The notes beneath the pieces were generated by a model. The model was not told the DNA's origin. It worked only from the letters and a program-made list of their open reading frames with translations, and did not search any database. A DNA stretch of 64,000 nt, taken from positions 1 through 64,000 of the forward strand of contig JAIBCE010000002.1 of NCBI GenBank assembly GCA_019694315.1, written 5' to 3'. The translations under genes and the position numbers were made by a program. The stretch is from Sandaracinaceae bacterium (GTDB taxonomy: Bacteria > Myxococcota_A > Polyangia > Polyangiales > Sandaracinaceae). Numbering within the stretch: position 1 is the first letter of the stretch; the number at the start of each line of letters is the position of its first letter. Of the stretch, positions 41,631 to 50,900 are shown one piece after another.

Positions 41631-42614
41631 ATGCGCTCCCTCCTCGGCGTGAACGTCCCGTACTTCTTCGGCAGCTACGCCCACGATCTGGCGCCCAACC
41701 CGCGCTTTCCGGACTGGCCTTGCGACTTCGACGCGATGCGCGTCTCGGGCCCCTTGCTCGAGGCGCGCGCGCTCGGTCTCGAGGCCGTGCGCGTCTGGCT
41801 CTGCGAGGGCGGCGAGGGCCTCGCGCTCGACGCGAACGGGCACGTGCGCGGTGTGCGCCCCGAGCTGCTCGACGCGATCACCGTGCTCGAGGAGGCCGCG
41901 CAGCGCGCCGGGACGCGCGTCTACTGGGGCCTCCTCGACGCGAATTCCGTGCACCGCGACCGCGACGCGATCACGCGCTCGATCCTCGAGGATCGCGATC
42001 AAGGCGCGCGCTTCGCCGAGCACGTGGCTGCCGTGATCGCCGCTCGCCTCGACCCACGCATCGCCGTGGGCCTCGAGCTCCTGAGCGAGCCCGAGACGCT
42101 GACGGAGGACTGCGCCGATGCGCGCCCCGCCGGCGGCGAGCCCTCGATCGGCTGGGACGCGATCGGGCACTTCCTCGCGCACGGCAAGCAGGCGATCGAG
42201 AGCGCGAACGCTTCGCTCGTGGTCACCGCGGGCTCCATGCCCGTGTTCCTGCCCAAGCTCTTCGCGTGTGGCGCCGAGCTCGACGCGGTCGACGTGCACG
42301 TATACCACGACAACGGAGGCCTGCCCTCGCGCGCCGATCTCGCGCGCTACGCGAGCGATCCGCGCATCCTCGAGCCGAGCTTCCCGCTCCTCGCAGGCGA
42401 GTGCGGGATCCCCAAGGATCCTGGCCCCGCCGAGCCGCTCTCGCTCCTCAACTACCTCGCGAACGCCGACCGCTGCGGCTACCACGCTGCGTTCCTCTGG
42501 AAGCTCGAGGGCGACCTCGTGGAGCACGCACCGAAGAAAATTCGGCGAGCCTGGACGGCGATGGGGCACGAGGCGCGCGCGCTCCTCGCGTCGCGTCCGG
42601 CCGGCGGGTTCTGA
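41631..42614 (+). CDS. Glycoside hydrolase-like TIM-barrel protein (clan GH-A type)
   Basis: 327 residues from the ATG at 41631; the longer upstream start has no support. The opening NVPYFFGSYAHDLAPNP, LEAVRVWLCEGGEGL, and the candidate acid/base glutamate in LELLSEPET and nucleophile in LLAGECGI match the order of a GH-A glycosidase such as GH5 or GH39. The usual N-E-P is S-E-P here. No signal peptide is visible, so it may act in the cytoplasm. Substrate unknown. It starts 40 bp after the lipoprotein stop. Confidence 0.7.
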   Translation: MRSLLGVNVPYFFGSYAHDLAPNPRFPDWPCDFDAMRVSGPLLEARALGLEAVRVWLCEGGEGLALDANGHVRGVRPELLDAITVLEEAAQRAGTRVYWGLLDANSVHRDRDAITRSILEDRDQGARFAEHVAAVIAARLDPRIAVGLELLSEPETLTEDCADARPAGGEPSIGWDAIGHFLAHGKQAIESANASLVVTAGSMPVFLPKLFACGAELDAVDVHVYHDNGGLPSRADLARYASDPRILEPSFPLLAGECGIPKDPGPAEPLSLLNYLANADRCGYHAAFLWKLEGDLVEHAPKKIRRAWTAMGHEARALLASRPAGGF

Positions 42615-42697
42615 CCGCGGAGCACGCGACGTTCTGCCGCTCGGCACGATCCGCGGAGGCGTACGATGGCGCGGCATACGCGCCGAGGGGTCACGAG

Positions 42698-43495
42698 ATG
42701 AGCCACTCCGAGAGCACCTGGGATCGACTGCACCGCTGGGAGCGCTTCCATCGCCTCTTCGAGCCCGTCGACTTCCGTCGCTGGAAGCGCGCGAGTCAGA
42801 AGCACCTCCGCACGCTCTTTCCCGCGAGTGGGCTCCGCGTGCTCGACGCCACGGCGGGCCTGGGCGATCACAGCGTGAACCTCGCCGAGCTGGGCTTCGT
42901 GGTGACCGCAGGCGACGCGAGCGAGGTCGCGCGCGAGGCCACGACCGAGGCGGCGCGCGCGGCCGGCGTGACGATCGAGGTGGCTGACCTCCGGTGGGAG
43001 ACCGTGGGTCGCGTGAGGCCGCTCGCGTACGACCTCGTCTTCCACGATGCGCTGCACTGGATCGAGCGCCCCGACACGATGCAGGAGGTGCTGCGCTCGC
43101 TCCGCGCGACGCTGCGCCCCAAGGGCGCGCTCGTCTTCTTCTTCGCCGATCCACGCGACGCGAGCCCCGGCGCGGGCGAGCGCGTGCGCCAGTGGGATCT
43201 CGCGCACCTGCCGCGCCTCGAGCGTCTCTGGCAGCACCCCTGGCAGGGCGGCACGGTGACGCACGAGGTGATGCGTCTGCCCTCGGGCGACGCGATCGAC
43301 GAGCGGCACGCGTTCTCGATCGATCGCGAGGACGCCACGAGCGAGATGCAGGAAGCCACGCTGCGCCGCATCTACCGCTGGGACTTCCACGCGATGCAGG
43401 AGGCCTGCGGCGCCGCGGGCTTCGCGAGCGTGGAAGGTCACGTCTTCGACAACGACAAGGGCCTGCCGACGTCGATGTGCCTCGCGCGGGTGTGA
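42698..43495 (+). CDS. Class I SAM-dependent methyltransferase
   Basis: 265 residues from the ATG at 42698, chosen because coding character begins there. Motif I is LRVLDATAGLGDHSVNLAEL, the acidic residue after strand 2 lies in VVTAGDAS, and motif IV is YDLVFHDALHWIERPDTM. A C-terminal region of about 100 residues is unassigned. The substrate is unknown. The gene end overlaps a short 8-bp tandem repeat. Confidence 0.78.
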   Translation: MSHSESTWDRLHRWERFHRLFEPVDFRRWKRASQKHLRTLFPASGLRVLDATAGLGDHSVNLAELGFVVTAGDASEVAREATTEAARAAGVTIEVADLRWETVGRVRPLAYDLVFHDALHWIERPDTMQEVLRSLRATLRPKGALVFFFADPRDASPGAGERVRQWDLAHLPRLERLWQHPWQGGTVTHEVMRLPSGDAIDERHAFSIDREDATSEMQEATLRRIYRWDFHAMQEACGAAGFASVEGHVFDNDKGLPTSMCLARV

Positions 43496-43522
43496 TCGTG
43501 TGATCGTGTGATCGTGGGATCC
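43491..43522 (+). repeat. Short 8-bp tandem repeat at the methyltransferase stop
   Basis: TGTGATCG occurs three times in a row with a fourth degenerate copy (TGGGATCC). The first copy contains the stop codon, so changes in copy number would not alter the protein. Confidence 0.8.
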
Positions 43523-43614
43523 CTCGCCTCGAAGCGGACGAGACGTGAGGGCGAGCCGCGCGTCGCCTCCATCGCGAGGTCGATTCCACGCGCACCGCTC
43601 GCTACGCTCCGGTC

Positions 43615-45264
43615 GTGCACAAGGGACTCGGAGCGGGATGCGTGCTTGGGGCCTGCATGATGGTGAGTGGGCTCTTGGCCCACGTCGCGGCTGGCCAAGA
43701 CAGACAGCGGGTCGAGATCGGGGGCCTTCCGCCTCTCGATCTCCCGACCTCGCTCCTCGATCCACAGCTCGAAGACGTCCTCTCGGCCGTGGACGCCGCC
43801 CTCCGCGACACCGCACCGGCGGGAGGCGACCGTGAGGCGTTGAGGACGTGGCAGGAGCGACGCGCGGCCGCGCTCGAGTCGATCGGTCCTGCCGCGCGGG
43901 CCATCCCGGCAGGGGACTCTCGCCGCCTGGGCCTCCTGGCGATGGGCTTCGTCACCGAAGACACCGTCGCGCGCTCCCCCGACGCCAATGCACGCCACGA
44001 GGGCGTGGTGCAGACGATGATGGCGGTCTGCAGCTCACTGACCGAGCCGGACCTCCAGCCGTGGGTCGCACGGTGTCGCGCGCTGAACGACTACTGGACC
44101 GCGATCCGACGATGGCGCGCAGGGCCCGTGTGGCCGAGCGAGTGCACCGCATCGCCCGCACGCTCGACCGCGGTGGTCCCCGCCGGCTCCGCGACCCTGG
44201 CAGTGCTCCTGTCGTCATCTGGGACCTCGCTTCGGCCCGAACGGGAAACGCGCGCGCTGCGCGCCTCCGTCCTCGAGGCCGCTCGACGCTGGCTGCCGGA
44301 AGTGCATGTGCTGGGCATCGACGAGCTGGAGGCGGCGGAGCGCGCGCACGTGGCAGAGCGACGACTCGACGGCAGCGCGTGTCTGTCCGGCGATCTCGTC
44401 CGCACGCTCGAGCACACGCACGCACGCCTCTGGGTCGCGCACGTCTCGGCCACGTGTCCGGCTCACGGCCACACGGGATCGTGTCGGCTCAGCGTCTCGT
44501 TCACGTCGAGCACGGCGGACGGCGAGCTTCCTCGAGATCGCGCAGTGGATCTCGGCGTCGGCACCGCGAGCATCGACGACTTCGTCGGCGCGACAGCGCG
44601 CCTGACCGAGGTGCCACCCTCGCCCATTCCACGCACGGGCCACTTCGGTGTCAGGATGTGGCGGCCACCCATGAGTCGGCTCTCGGGCTTCTCGAGCGCC
44701 ATGGACGCCATCGAGATCGTGGGTGTGCTCACGCCGACGCGGGGCGCTCTCCAGTCGTGTCGCGATCTCGACGCGAGCCCAGCTGGGGAGATCGACGCAG
44801 CGCTGGAGCTGGCAGCCGATGGTCATGTGATCGGTGTGACCCTCACGCCAGAGACCCGGGGCGCGCAGCGACGGGCCTGCGTGGAGCGAGTCTTCGGTGC
44901 GCTTCGCTTCCGCGCCAGCCCCGAGACCTCGCGGACCGTGGTCGTGTCGGGGGAGCTCGGTCTCGCCGCCGAGTCCCAGGTCGCGCTCCGTATCTCGGAG
45001 CCGTCTCTTCGCCTCGGCGCAAGAGCCTCGGAGGCGCTCATCGCATGTCACCCTGCCGGAGACGTCGCGGTCGCCACGCTCGACGTGGAACGCGCTGCGG
45101 ATGGCTCGCTCACCGCGACGGCCGCAGCCCCCGCAACGCCGCTTGCCGAGTGCGCCGCGCGCGCTCTCGGTTTCGCCGTGAGCCAGTGCGACGCGCCGAG
45201 CCGGAGCCGCGTGACGATCTGCATCGGAGCGCCGTCCGTCCCGAGTCGCCCGACGAGGCCTTGA
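43615..45264 (+). CDS. Secreted hypothetical protein with a TonB/PglI-like C-terminal module
   Basis: 549 residues from a GTG start. A signal peptide is present (VLGACMMVSGLLAHVAAGQ). The first 350 residues contain several cysteines but no recognised fold. Residues about 375-435 (SCRDLDASPAGEIDAALELA, DGHVIGVTL, CVERVFGALRFRA) resemble the AgmX/PglI-type C-terminal domain common in myxobacteria, where a cysteine pair brackets a TonB-C-like strand set. Probably periplasmic. Function unknown. Confidence 0.7.
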   Translation: MHKGLGAGCVLGACMMVSGLLAHVAAGQDRQRVEIGGLPPLDLPTSLLDPQLEDVLSAVDAALRDTAPAGGDREALRTWQERRAAALESIGPAARAIPAGDSRRLGLLAMGFVTEDTVARSPDANARHEGVVQTMMAVCSSLTEPDLQPWVARCRALNDYWTAIRRWRAGPVWPSECTASPARSTAVVPAGSATLAVLLSSSGTSLRPERETRALRASVLEAARRWLPEVHVLGIDELEAAERAHVAERRLDGSACLSGDLVRTLEHTHARLWVAHVSATCPAHGHTGSCRLSVSFTSSTADGELPRDRAVDLGVGTASIDDFVGATARLTEVPPSPIPRTGHFGVRMWRPPMSRLSGFSSAMDAIEIVGVLTPTRGALQSCRDLDASPAGEIDAALELAADGHVIGVTLTPETRGAQRRACVERVFGALRFRASPETSRTVVVSGELGLAAESQVALRISEPSLRLGARASEALIACHPAGDVAVATLDVERAADGSLTATAAAPATPLAECAARALGFAVSQCDAPSRSRVTICIGAPSVPSRPTRP

Positions 45265-45289
45265 TCTGCGCCACGAGGGCGAGACGCGG

Positions 45290-45466
45290 CTCTCGACTGA
45301 CGCTCTCGACTGGCACCCTCGACTGACACTCTCGACTGACACTCTCGACTGACACTCTCGACTGACACTCTCGACTGGCACTCTCGACTGGCACTCTCGA
45401 CTGGCACTCTCGACTAGCACTCTCGACTGGCACCCTCGACTGGCACGCTCGACTGGCACGCTCGAG
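45290..45466. repeat. Tandem array of a 13-bp unit (about 14 copies)
   Basis: ACTGRCACTCTCG is repeated about 14 times with few changes, beginning 26 bp after the preceding stop codon. Because 13 is not a multiple of three, minus-strand frames read a 13-residue peptide repeat, but no start or context supports a gene. It lies between convergent genes. Confidence 0.9.
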
Positions 45467-45563
45467 ACCGAGTGAAGCGAGTGGGCGCGAGCTGGGGCGC
45501 GGCAATCCTCAGCGACCGAGACGCCCATCTTCCCCCACGACCCTTCGGCGAATGGGTGAGCGC

Positions 45564-46757
45564 TCAGCGGGCGCACGAGAGGGGCTGGACGGCGACCTCG
45601 CGCTCGTTGCGGCTCAGCACGAGGAGGGCGCGCGCACCGGAGGGGTCGACCACGATGCGCCACGCGCCGAGGTGACCGTCGGTCCAGACCGTCGTGGGCT
45701 CCGCGAGCGGTGCGCCGTCGGCGTCCAGGCTCTGCACGCGCAGCGTCCACTCCGGATCTTCGCGGAAGTGCGACGCCTCCCACGCGACGAGCGCGCCGCC
45801 ATCGGGGGTGGGCTCGAGCGCGAGGCCATAGAGCGCTCCCTCGGCGGGCGCGTCGCGCGTCGCGCCGCGTGCGCCACCCTCGAGATCGATCGGTCGAAGG
45901 CGAAGAGGAAGGCCTCCCGAGGCGGCCGTCATCCACGTGGCGAGCGCGCCCCTCGCGGTCTCGGCGACGTACACGGGCACACCGTTCTCTTCGAGCGCGT
46001 GCTCCTCGCCGAGCGGTCGACCGCTCGCGTCGAAGCGCTCGAGCCAGCCCTCGTAGATCGCCGTCGCGAAGTCCTCGTGGAGCGTCCAGAGAAGAAACGA
46101 TCCGTCCTCGAGACGCGTGCGCCCTCCGAGCGATCGTCCCGCGGAGACGGGCAGCATCACGCGATCGCGCGGTGCCCCGAGCGGGTCGTGGCGCACGAGC
46201 CAGAGCGGCTGCGTCACGTCGCCCGCAGCGAGGAAGCTGATGCCCTCGGCGTCGACGGCGAGCCCGCCGTTCCACGGATCGGCGCCCACGTCGATCGGCT
46301 CGGCGAGCTCCTGCCCTCGCCCGTCGAGGCGCACGAGCACCCAGCGCCGCGCGCGCAGCGTGAGCCCCACGATCTGCCCCGCGCCCGTCGCGAGCTCGAG
46401 CGTGGTCCACGGCACGCTGTCGTGCGCGAGCGACGGGTGCTCGAGGATCGGCCCGAGAGGCGCGCCGTCCATGTCGAGCACACGCGTCCAGTGCGTGATG
46501 GCCGAGCTGCCATCGGTCGCGGTGCGCACGCGGATCCAGCTCGCGAGCACGGCACAGTCGAGCGCCGCCACCGATCCGAGCTGCACGAAGTCGCCTGCCG
46601 CGTCGGTGCGCGCGATGACGCGGGGCGGTCCGCTCGGCGCCCACGCCTCACAGCGCGACACCGGCTCTGGCACGCACGCCCGCTCGACGTCCCGCTCGTG
46701 CGCGAGGTAGCAGCCCGTGAGCGAGATCGCGGCGAGCGCCGTCGCGCGTCGCGTCAC
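45564..46757 (-). CDS. Hypothetical lipoprotein, possible beta-propeller
   Basis: 397 residues from a GTG at 46755-46757 overlapping the stop of the upstream gene. A short lipoprotein signal ends ISLTGC (cysteine near 16). The body is rich in beta-strand patterns with repeated tryptophans and aspartates (LASWIRVRTA, WVLVRLDGRGQEL, FLLWTLHEDF, ALVAWEASHF), as in propeller or exo-repeat proteins. No catalytic motif is recognised. The overlap suggests co-translation with the beta-helix lipoprotein. Confidence 0.75.
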   Translation of the reverse strand: MTRRATALAAISLTGCYLAHERDVERACVPEPVSRCEAWAPSGPPRVIARTDAAGDFVQLGSVAALDCAVLASWIRVRTATDGSSAITHWTRVLDMDGAPLGPILEHPSLAHDSVPWTTLELATGAGQIVGLTLRARRWVLVRLDGRGQELAEPIDVGADPWNGGLAVDAEGISFLAAGDVTQPLWLVRHDPLGAPRDRVMLPVSAGRSLGGRTRLEDGSFLLWTLHEDFATAIYEGWLERFDASGRPLGEEHALEENGVPVYVAETARGALATWMTAASGGLPLRLRPIDLEGGARGATRDAPAEGALYGLALEPTPDGGALVAWEASHFREDPEWTLRVQSLDADGAPLAEPTTVWTDGHLGAWRIVVDPSGARALLVLSRNEREVAVQPLSCAR

Positions 46758-47800
46758 GGGATCATCTCGTTGCCCGTCGTCATCGCCGCCTCGACGTTGT
46801 ACGGGCGCACGGGACCGACGAACGTGTTGTCGCGGATCTCTCCGCCGGTCCCACCCACCCACTCGATGTGCCACTCCCAGCTCGTGCCATCGATGTAGTT
46901 GTGGATCACGCGGTGATCGGTCGCAGGGTTCAGGTGCAGCTCGTCCCACACGCTGCCCGCGCCCTGCCCCGAGAAGTGGTTGCCCTCGGCGGTCGCGCGA
47001 TCACATCCGCCCCGGAACGAGAAGCCCGAGTAGCCCGCCTCGGGCGCGTCCGCGAAGAGGAACACGTTCCCGCGCACGGTCGTGTCCGCGCAGGACTCTC
47101 CGTAGAAGAGGCCCCACGTCCGGAGCTCCGTCGGCACGGGCACGAGCGTGTCGGGCTCCGAGCCGAGCACACACTCGGTGACGAGACCGCGGGCGGCTCG
47201 GAGCTCGATGGCTCGGAGCGCAAGGCCCCTCACCGTCACGTCGGGCGCATCGATGCGCAGCGAGATCCCCCGCAGCTCCACCTCGGGACCGGGGATGCTC
47301 GAGAGGGGAACGTGCGCCTCGCCCGTGGGCAAGCCGCCGAACGTCGCTGGGTTGGTGTCCCCATGACGGCTCGTCTGCGTGGTCCCGTCGAGCACCGCGC
47401 CGGCACACGTGATGGGGAGCTTCTCGAGGTCGCCTCCGATCCGCCACACGCGGCGCCCCCCCGCGAGGGTGACGAGACCAGCGTCCGTGTCGGGGATGTC
47501 GAACCCGATCGTGGTGGGACCGAGCATCGCGCAGTGTTCGTTGAGATACCCCAGCACCACGCGCAGTGAGCCCGGACCATCGGGCAGCGTGTTGAGCACG
47601 ACGAGCGGATCGGAGGGGACGGAGACGTCTGCGTTGGCGTCGCGGGAGGAGCGCGCATCGGGCGGGGGGCCGCCGGCGTCGCGCGGCCGCAGGTAGTTCA
47701 CGCGACCGCAGCCCGCAGACACGGCCAAGACACAGGCTCCCGCACCGCACAGCACACGCCAGAAGCTTCGGGCTGGCCACGAGAAGCACGATGGCTCCAT
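46754..47800 (-). CDS. Lipoprotein with right-handed parallel beta-helix
   Basis: 348 residues from the ATG at 47798-47800, preceded by GGAGATCGAG. The lipoprotein signal ends VSAGC (cysteine near 31). The mature protein has the repeated strand-turn pattern of parallel beta-helix proteins (ELRGISLRIDAPDVTVRGLA, DTTVRGNVFLFADAPEAGYS, DRATAEGNHFSGQG, RVIHNYIDGTS, GEIRDNTFVG). Such folds bind or cleave polysaccharides, but catalytic residues are not evident. It is transcribed with the downstream lipoprotein. Confidence 0.78.
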   Translation of the reverse strand: MEPSCFSWPARSFWRVLCGAGACVLAVSAGCGRVNYLRPRDAGGPPPDARSSRDANADVSVPSDPLVVLNTLPDGPGSLRVVLGYLNEHCAMLGPTTIGFDIPDTDAGLVTLAGGRRVWRIGGDLEKLPITCAGAVLDGTTQTSRHGDTNPATFGGLPTGEAHVPLSSIPGPEVELRGISLRIDAPDVTVRGLALRAIELRAARGLVTECVLGSEPDTLVPVPTELRTWGLFYGESCADTTVRGNVFLFADAPEAGYSGFSFRGGCDRATAEGNHFSGQGAGSVWDELHLNPATDHRVIHNYIDGTSWEWHIEWVGGTGGEIRDNTFVGPVRPYNVEAAMTTGNEMIP

Positions 47801-47980
47801 CTCGATCTCCTTGGGCGTCGGCCGCGATGGTAGGCCACGGAGTGCCTCGTCGTCTCGCACCCGCTCGCGCCACGCAGGTGCATCCGTGTCCGACCGCGAT
47901 CGCCACGATCCTGCGCATCAGCGCACCACGCTGCGAGAGCGAGCGCGCACACCTCACCTCGGCGCTAAGCTCGCGACCGC

Positions 47981-50900
47981 ATGACGACCTCCGAAGTCCG
48001 CTCCGACTACGTCGCTGGTGCCTTCCTCGAGCCGCACGGCGAGCCGCTCGTCTCCGTGAACCCCGCGAAAGACGGCGCGATCGTGGTCTCGGCGCGCTGG
48101 TCCCCCTCGCGCGTCGATCAGGCCGTGGCTGCGGCCAAGGCCGCGCAGCCCGCGTGGTCACGCCTCTCGCTCGACGAGCGGTGGCAGCACCTCGTGCGCT
48201 TCCGCGCCGCGATCGAGGCGAAGAAGGAGTACCTCGCGGACGCGATCGTCCAGGAGATCGGCAAGATCCGCAGCGAGGCGCGCGTCGAGATCCAGACGCT
48301 CATCGGTCGCTTCGATCTCGTGCTCGGCGCCGTGAAGAACGACCTCAAGGACGGCCAGCTCCCGGGCTTCCCCAACGAGGCCCTGCGCTGGCATCCCCAC
48401 GGCGTCGTCGCGGTGATCGGGCCCTTCAACTTCCCGCTCCACCTCTGCCACGCGCACGTCATCCCCGCGCTGCTCCTCGGCAACACCGTGGTGATGAAGC
48501 CGAGCGAGGTCGCGCCGCTCTGTGGCATCCGCTACGCGGAGGTCGCGCACGAGGCGGGCCTTCCGGCGGGCGTGCTCAACGTCCTCCACGGCAGGGCGCA
48601 GACGGGCTCGGCGATCGTCCAGCACCCGGACGTGCACGCGCTCGCGTTCACCGGCAGCTGGCCCGTGGGCCGACGCATCAGCGAGGCCGTGCTCGATCGC
48701 CCCGAGATGCTCGTGGCCCTCGAGATGGGCGGCAAGAACACCGCGATCGTGTGTGAAGACGCCGACGTTCGTCAGGCCGCGCACGAGCTGATCGTCGGCA
48801 GCTACCTCACCACGGGCCAGCGCTGCACGTGCACCGATCGCGTGCTCGTGCACAGTGCGCGCGCCAAGGACCTCATCGACGCGCTGATCCCGCTCGTGAG
48901 GTCGCTGCGCTTCGGCGATCCGGACGACGCGAGCGCCTTCGCCGGTCCGCTCGCGACCGAGGCCGGTCGCACCAAGCTCGAGCGCGCGATGGCCACGTGC
49001 GAGGCCGGCGGCGCCGACGTGCCGGTCGAAGGCACGCGCCTGCCCGGAGGCTTCTTCCGCACGGCGTCGTTCCACGTGCTTCCTCGCAACGTGCACACGC
49101 TGCCCGGCTACACCGACGTCGAGCTCTTCGGACCCGACCTCGGCATCGAGATCGTCGAGGACGACGACGAGGCGATCGCCGCGATCAACGCGTCACCCTA
49201 TGGCTTCGCGAACAGCGTCTTCACGCCGAGCGACGGACGCTTCGATCGCTACTACCGCGAGACGCGCGTAGGCATCCTCAACCGCAACCGCTCCACGAAC
49301 CAGGCCTCGCCGCGCCTTCCCTTCGGCGGCACCGGACGCAGCGGCAACTTCCGCCCCGCGGGCAGCTTCGCGTCGCGCAACCTCGCGATCCCCGTGGCCG
49401 TGCAGTCGAACGCGCCCTACGCCCTGCCCGTGCTCCCTGCGCTGCGTGCACACCTGCCCGCGCCCGATCTCGATCGCCTCGAGGCCGCGCACGCCGCCGA
49501 AGAGGCGTGCGAGGCCGCGCGCAACGTGATCGACACGCCGCGCCCCGAGGGCCCGCACAAGCCCGCACCCAAGGCCGGCATCCGCCTGCCGCAGTCCGCC
49601 GCGATGGTGGAGCGCTTCGCGGCCGCCGATCGCACGGTGCGCGAGAAGAAGCTGCCTGTCTTCGATCACCTGCGCAGCCGCGGCGGCTGGTACGTGTCGA
49701 TCGACGACGAGCCGCTCTCGGTGCTCGACGCGATGAGCCAGACCGCGACGATGCCCTTCGGCTTCAACGACGACGCGCTCGTGAAGGCCTACGCAGAGGG
49801 CGCCTTCGGCGACACCATCCTCCGCGCACACCCGATCACGCACGGCACCGGCAAGCACGTGGCCGATCAGTACGCCGAGGCGCTGCGCGCGCTCGTGCCG
49901 GGCCTGCCCACGGTGTGCTTCACCGCGTGCGGCGCCGAAGCGAACGAGAAGGCGTACGCGCTCTGTCGCCTACAGAAGCCCGAGGCGACGAAGCTCCTGG
50001 CCTTCGACGGCAGCTTCCACGGGCGCACGCTGCTCTCTCTCTACGCGAGCCACTCACCGAGCAAGCGCGTGCCCTTCGAGATCGCGGGCTACGAGGTCAC
50101 CTTCGCGCCCTACCCCACGTGGACGAGCCCCGATCCGATCGGCCCGAGCGATCCGGAGGGCTGGCGTGAGCTGCTCGGTGCAGGAGACGTCGAGGGCTTC
50201 CGCGCGAAGTTCGCCGAGCACGACGACGCGCTCATCCGCGCAGAAGCGAAGTCGCTCCTCTTCGTCGCCGACGCGCTCCTGGGGACGCCTCGCGGCGGGG
50301 CCCAAGGCGCGGGAGACAGAGCGACCGCGTATTTCGCGGTCGTGATCGAGCCGATGCAGAGCGAAGGTGGCGATCGCTATGCGACGCCGCGCTTCCACCG
50401 CGGCCTGCGCCTTCTCACGCGCGCGCTCCACGTCTCGCTGATCATGGACGAGGTGCAGGCAGGCTTCGGCCTCGGCGGGCCCGTCACCGACGGCGATCAC
50501 GGAGGCTTCGCGTGGCATCGCTCGTTCGGTCTCGTCGACCGACACGGAGAGAGCGACACGCCCGACTGCGTGCTCTTCGCCAAGCGCGCGCAGGTGGGTG
50601 TGGTGATGAGCCGCTACGCGGACCCCGAGCCCACGCAGGCCTTCGCGGCCTCGCTCGTGCGCGGACGCCTGCACGCCTCGCTCCTCGCGGAGAGCAACGA
50701 CGCGCAGCGCATCGAGGCGATCGTGAAGACCGAGCTGCCGACGCTCTCGCAGCGCTGGTCGCACCTGATCTCGAACCCGCGCGCGCGCGGCTACGCGCTC
50801 GCCTTCGAGCTGCCCACGCCCACGCACCTCGCGCAGTACCTCGCGGGCCGCTTCTCGCGCGGCGCGATCGTGTTCGCCGCCGGCGATCGCACGGTGCGCT

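Noticed and set aside
45048..45505. Minus-strand frames across the 13-bp repeats encoding a VESxSRECQSRVS repeat peptide
   Set aside because: The peptide period is just the read-out of a 13-bp repeat in all frames; no start, ribosome binding site or coding bias supports it.
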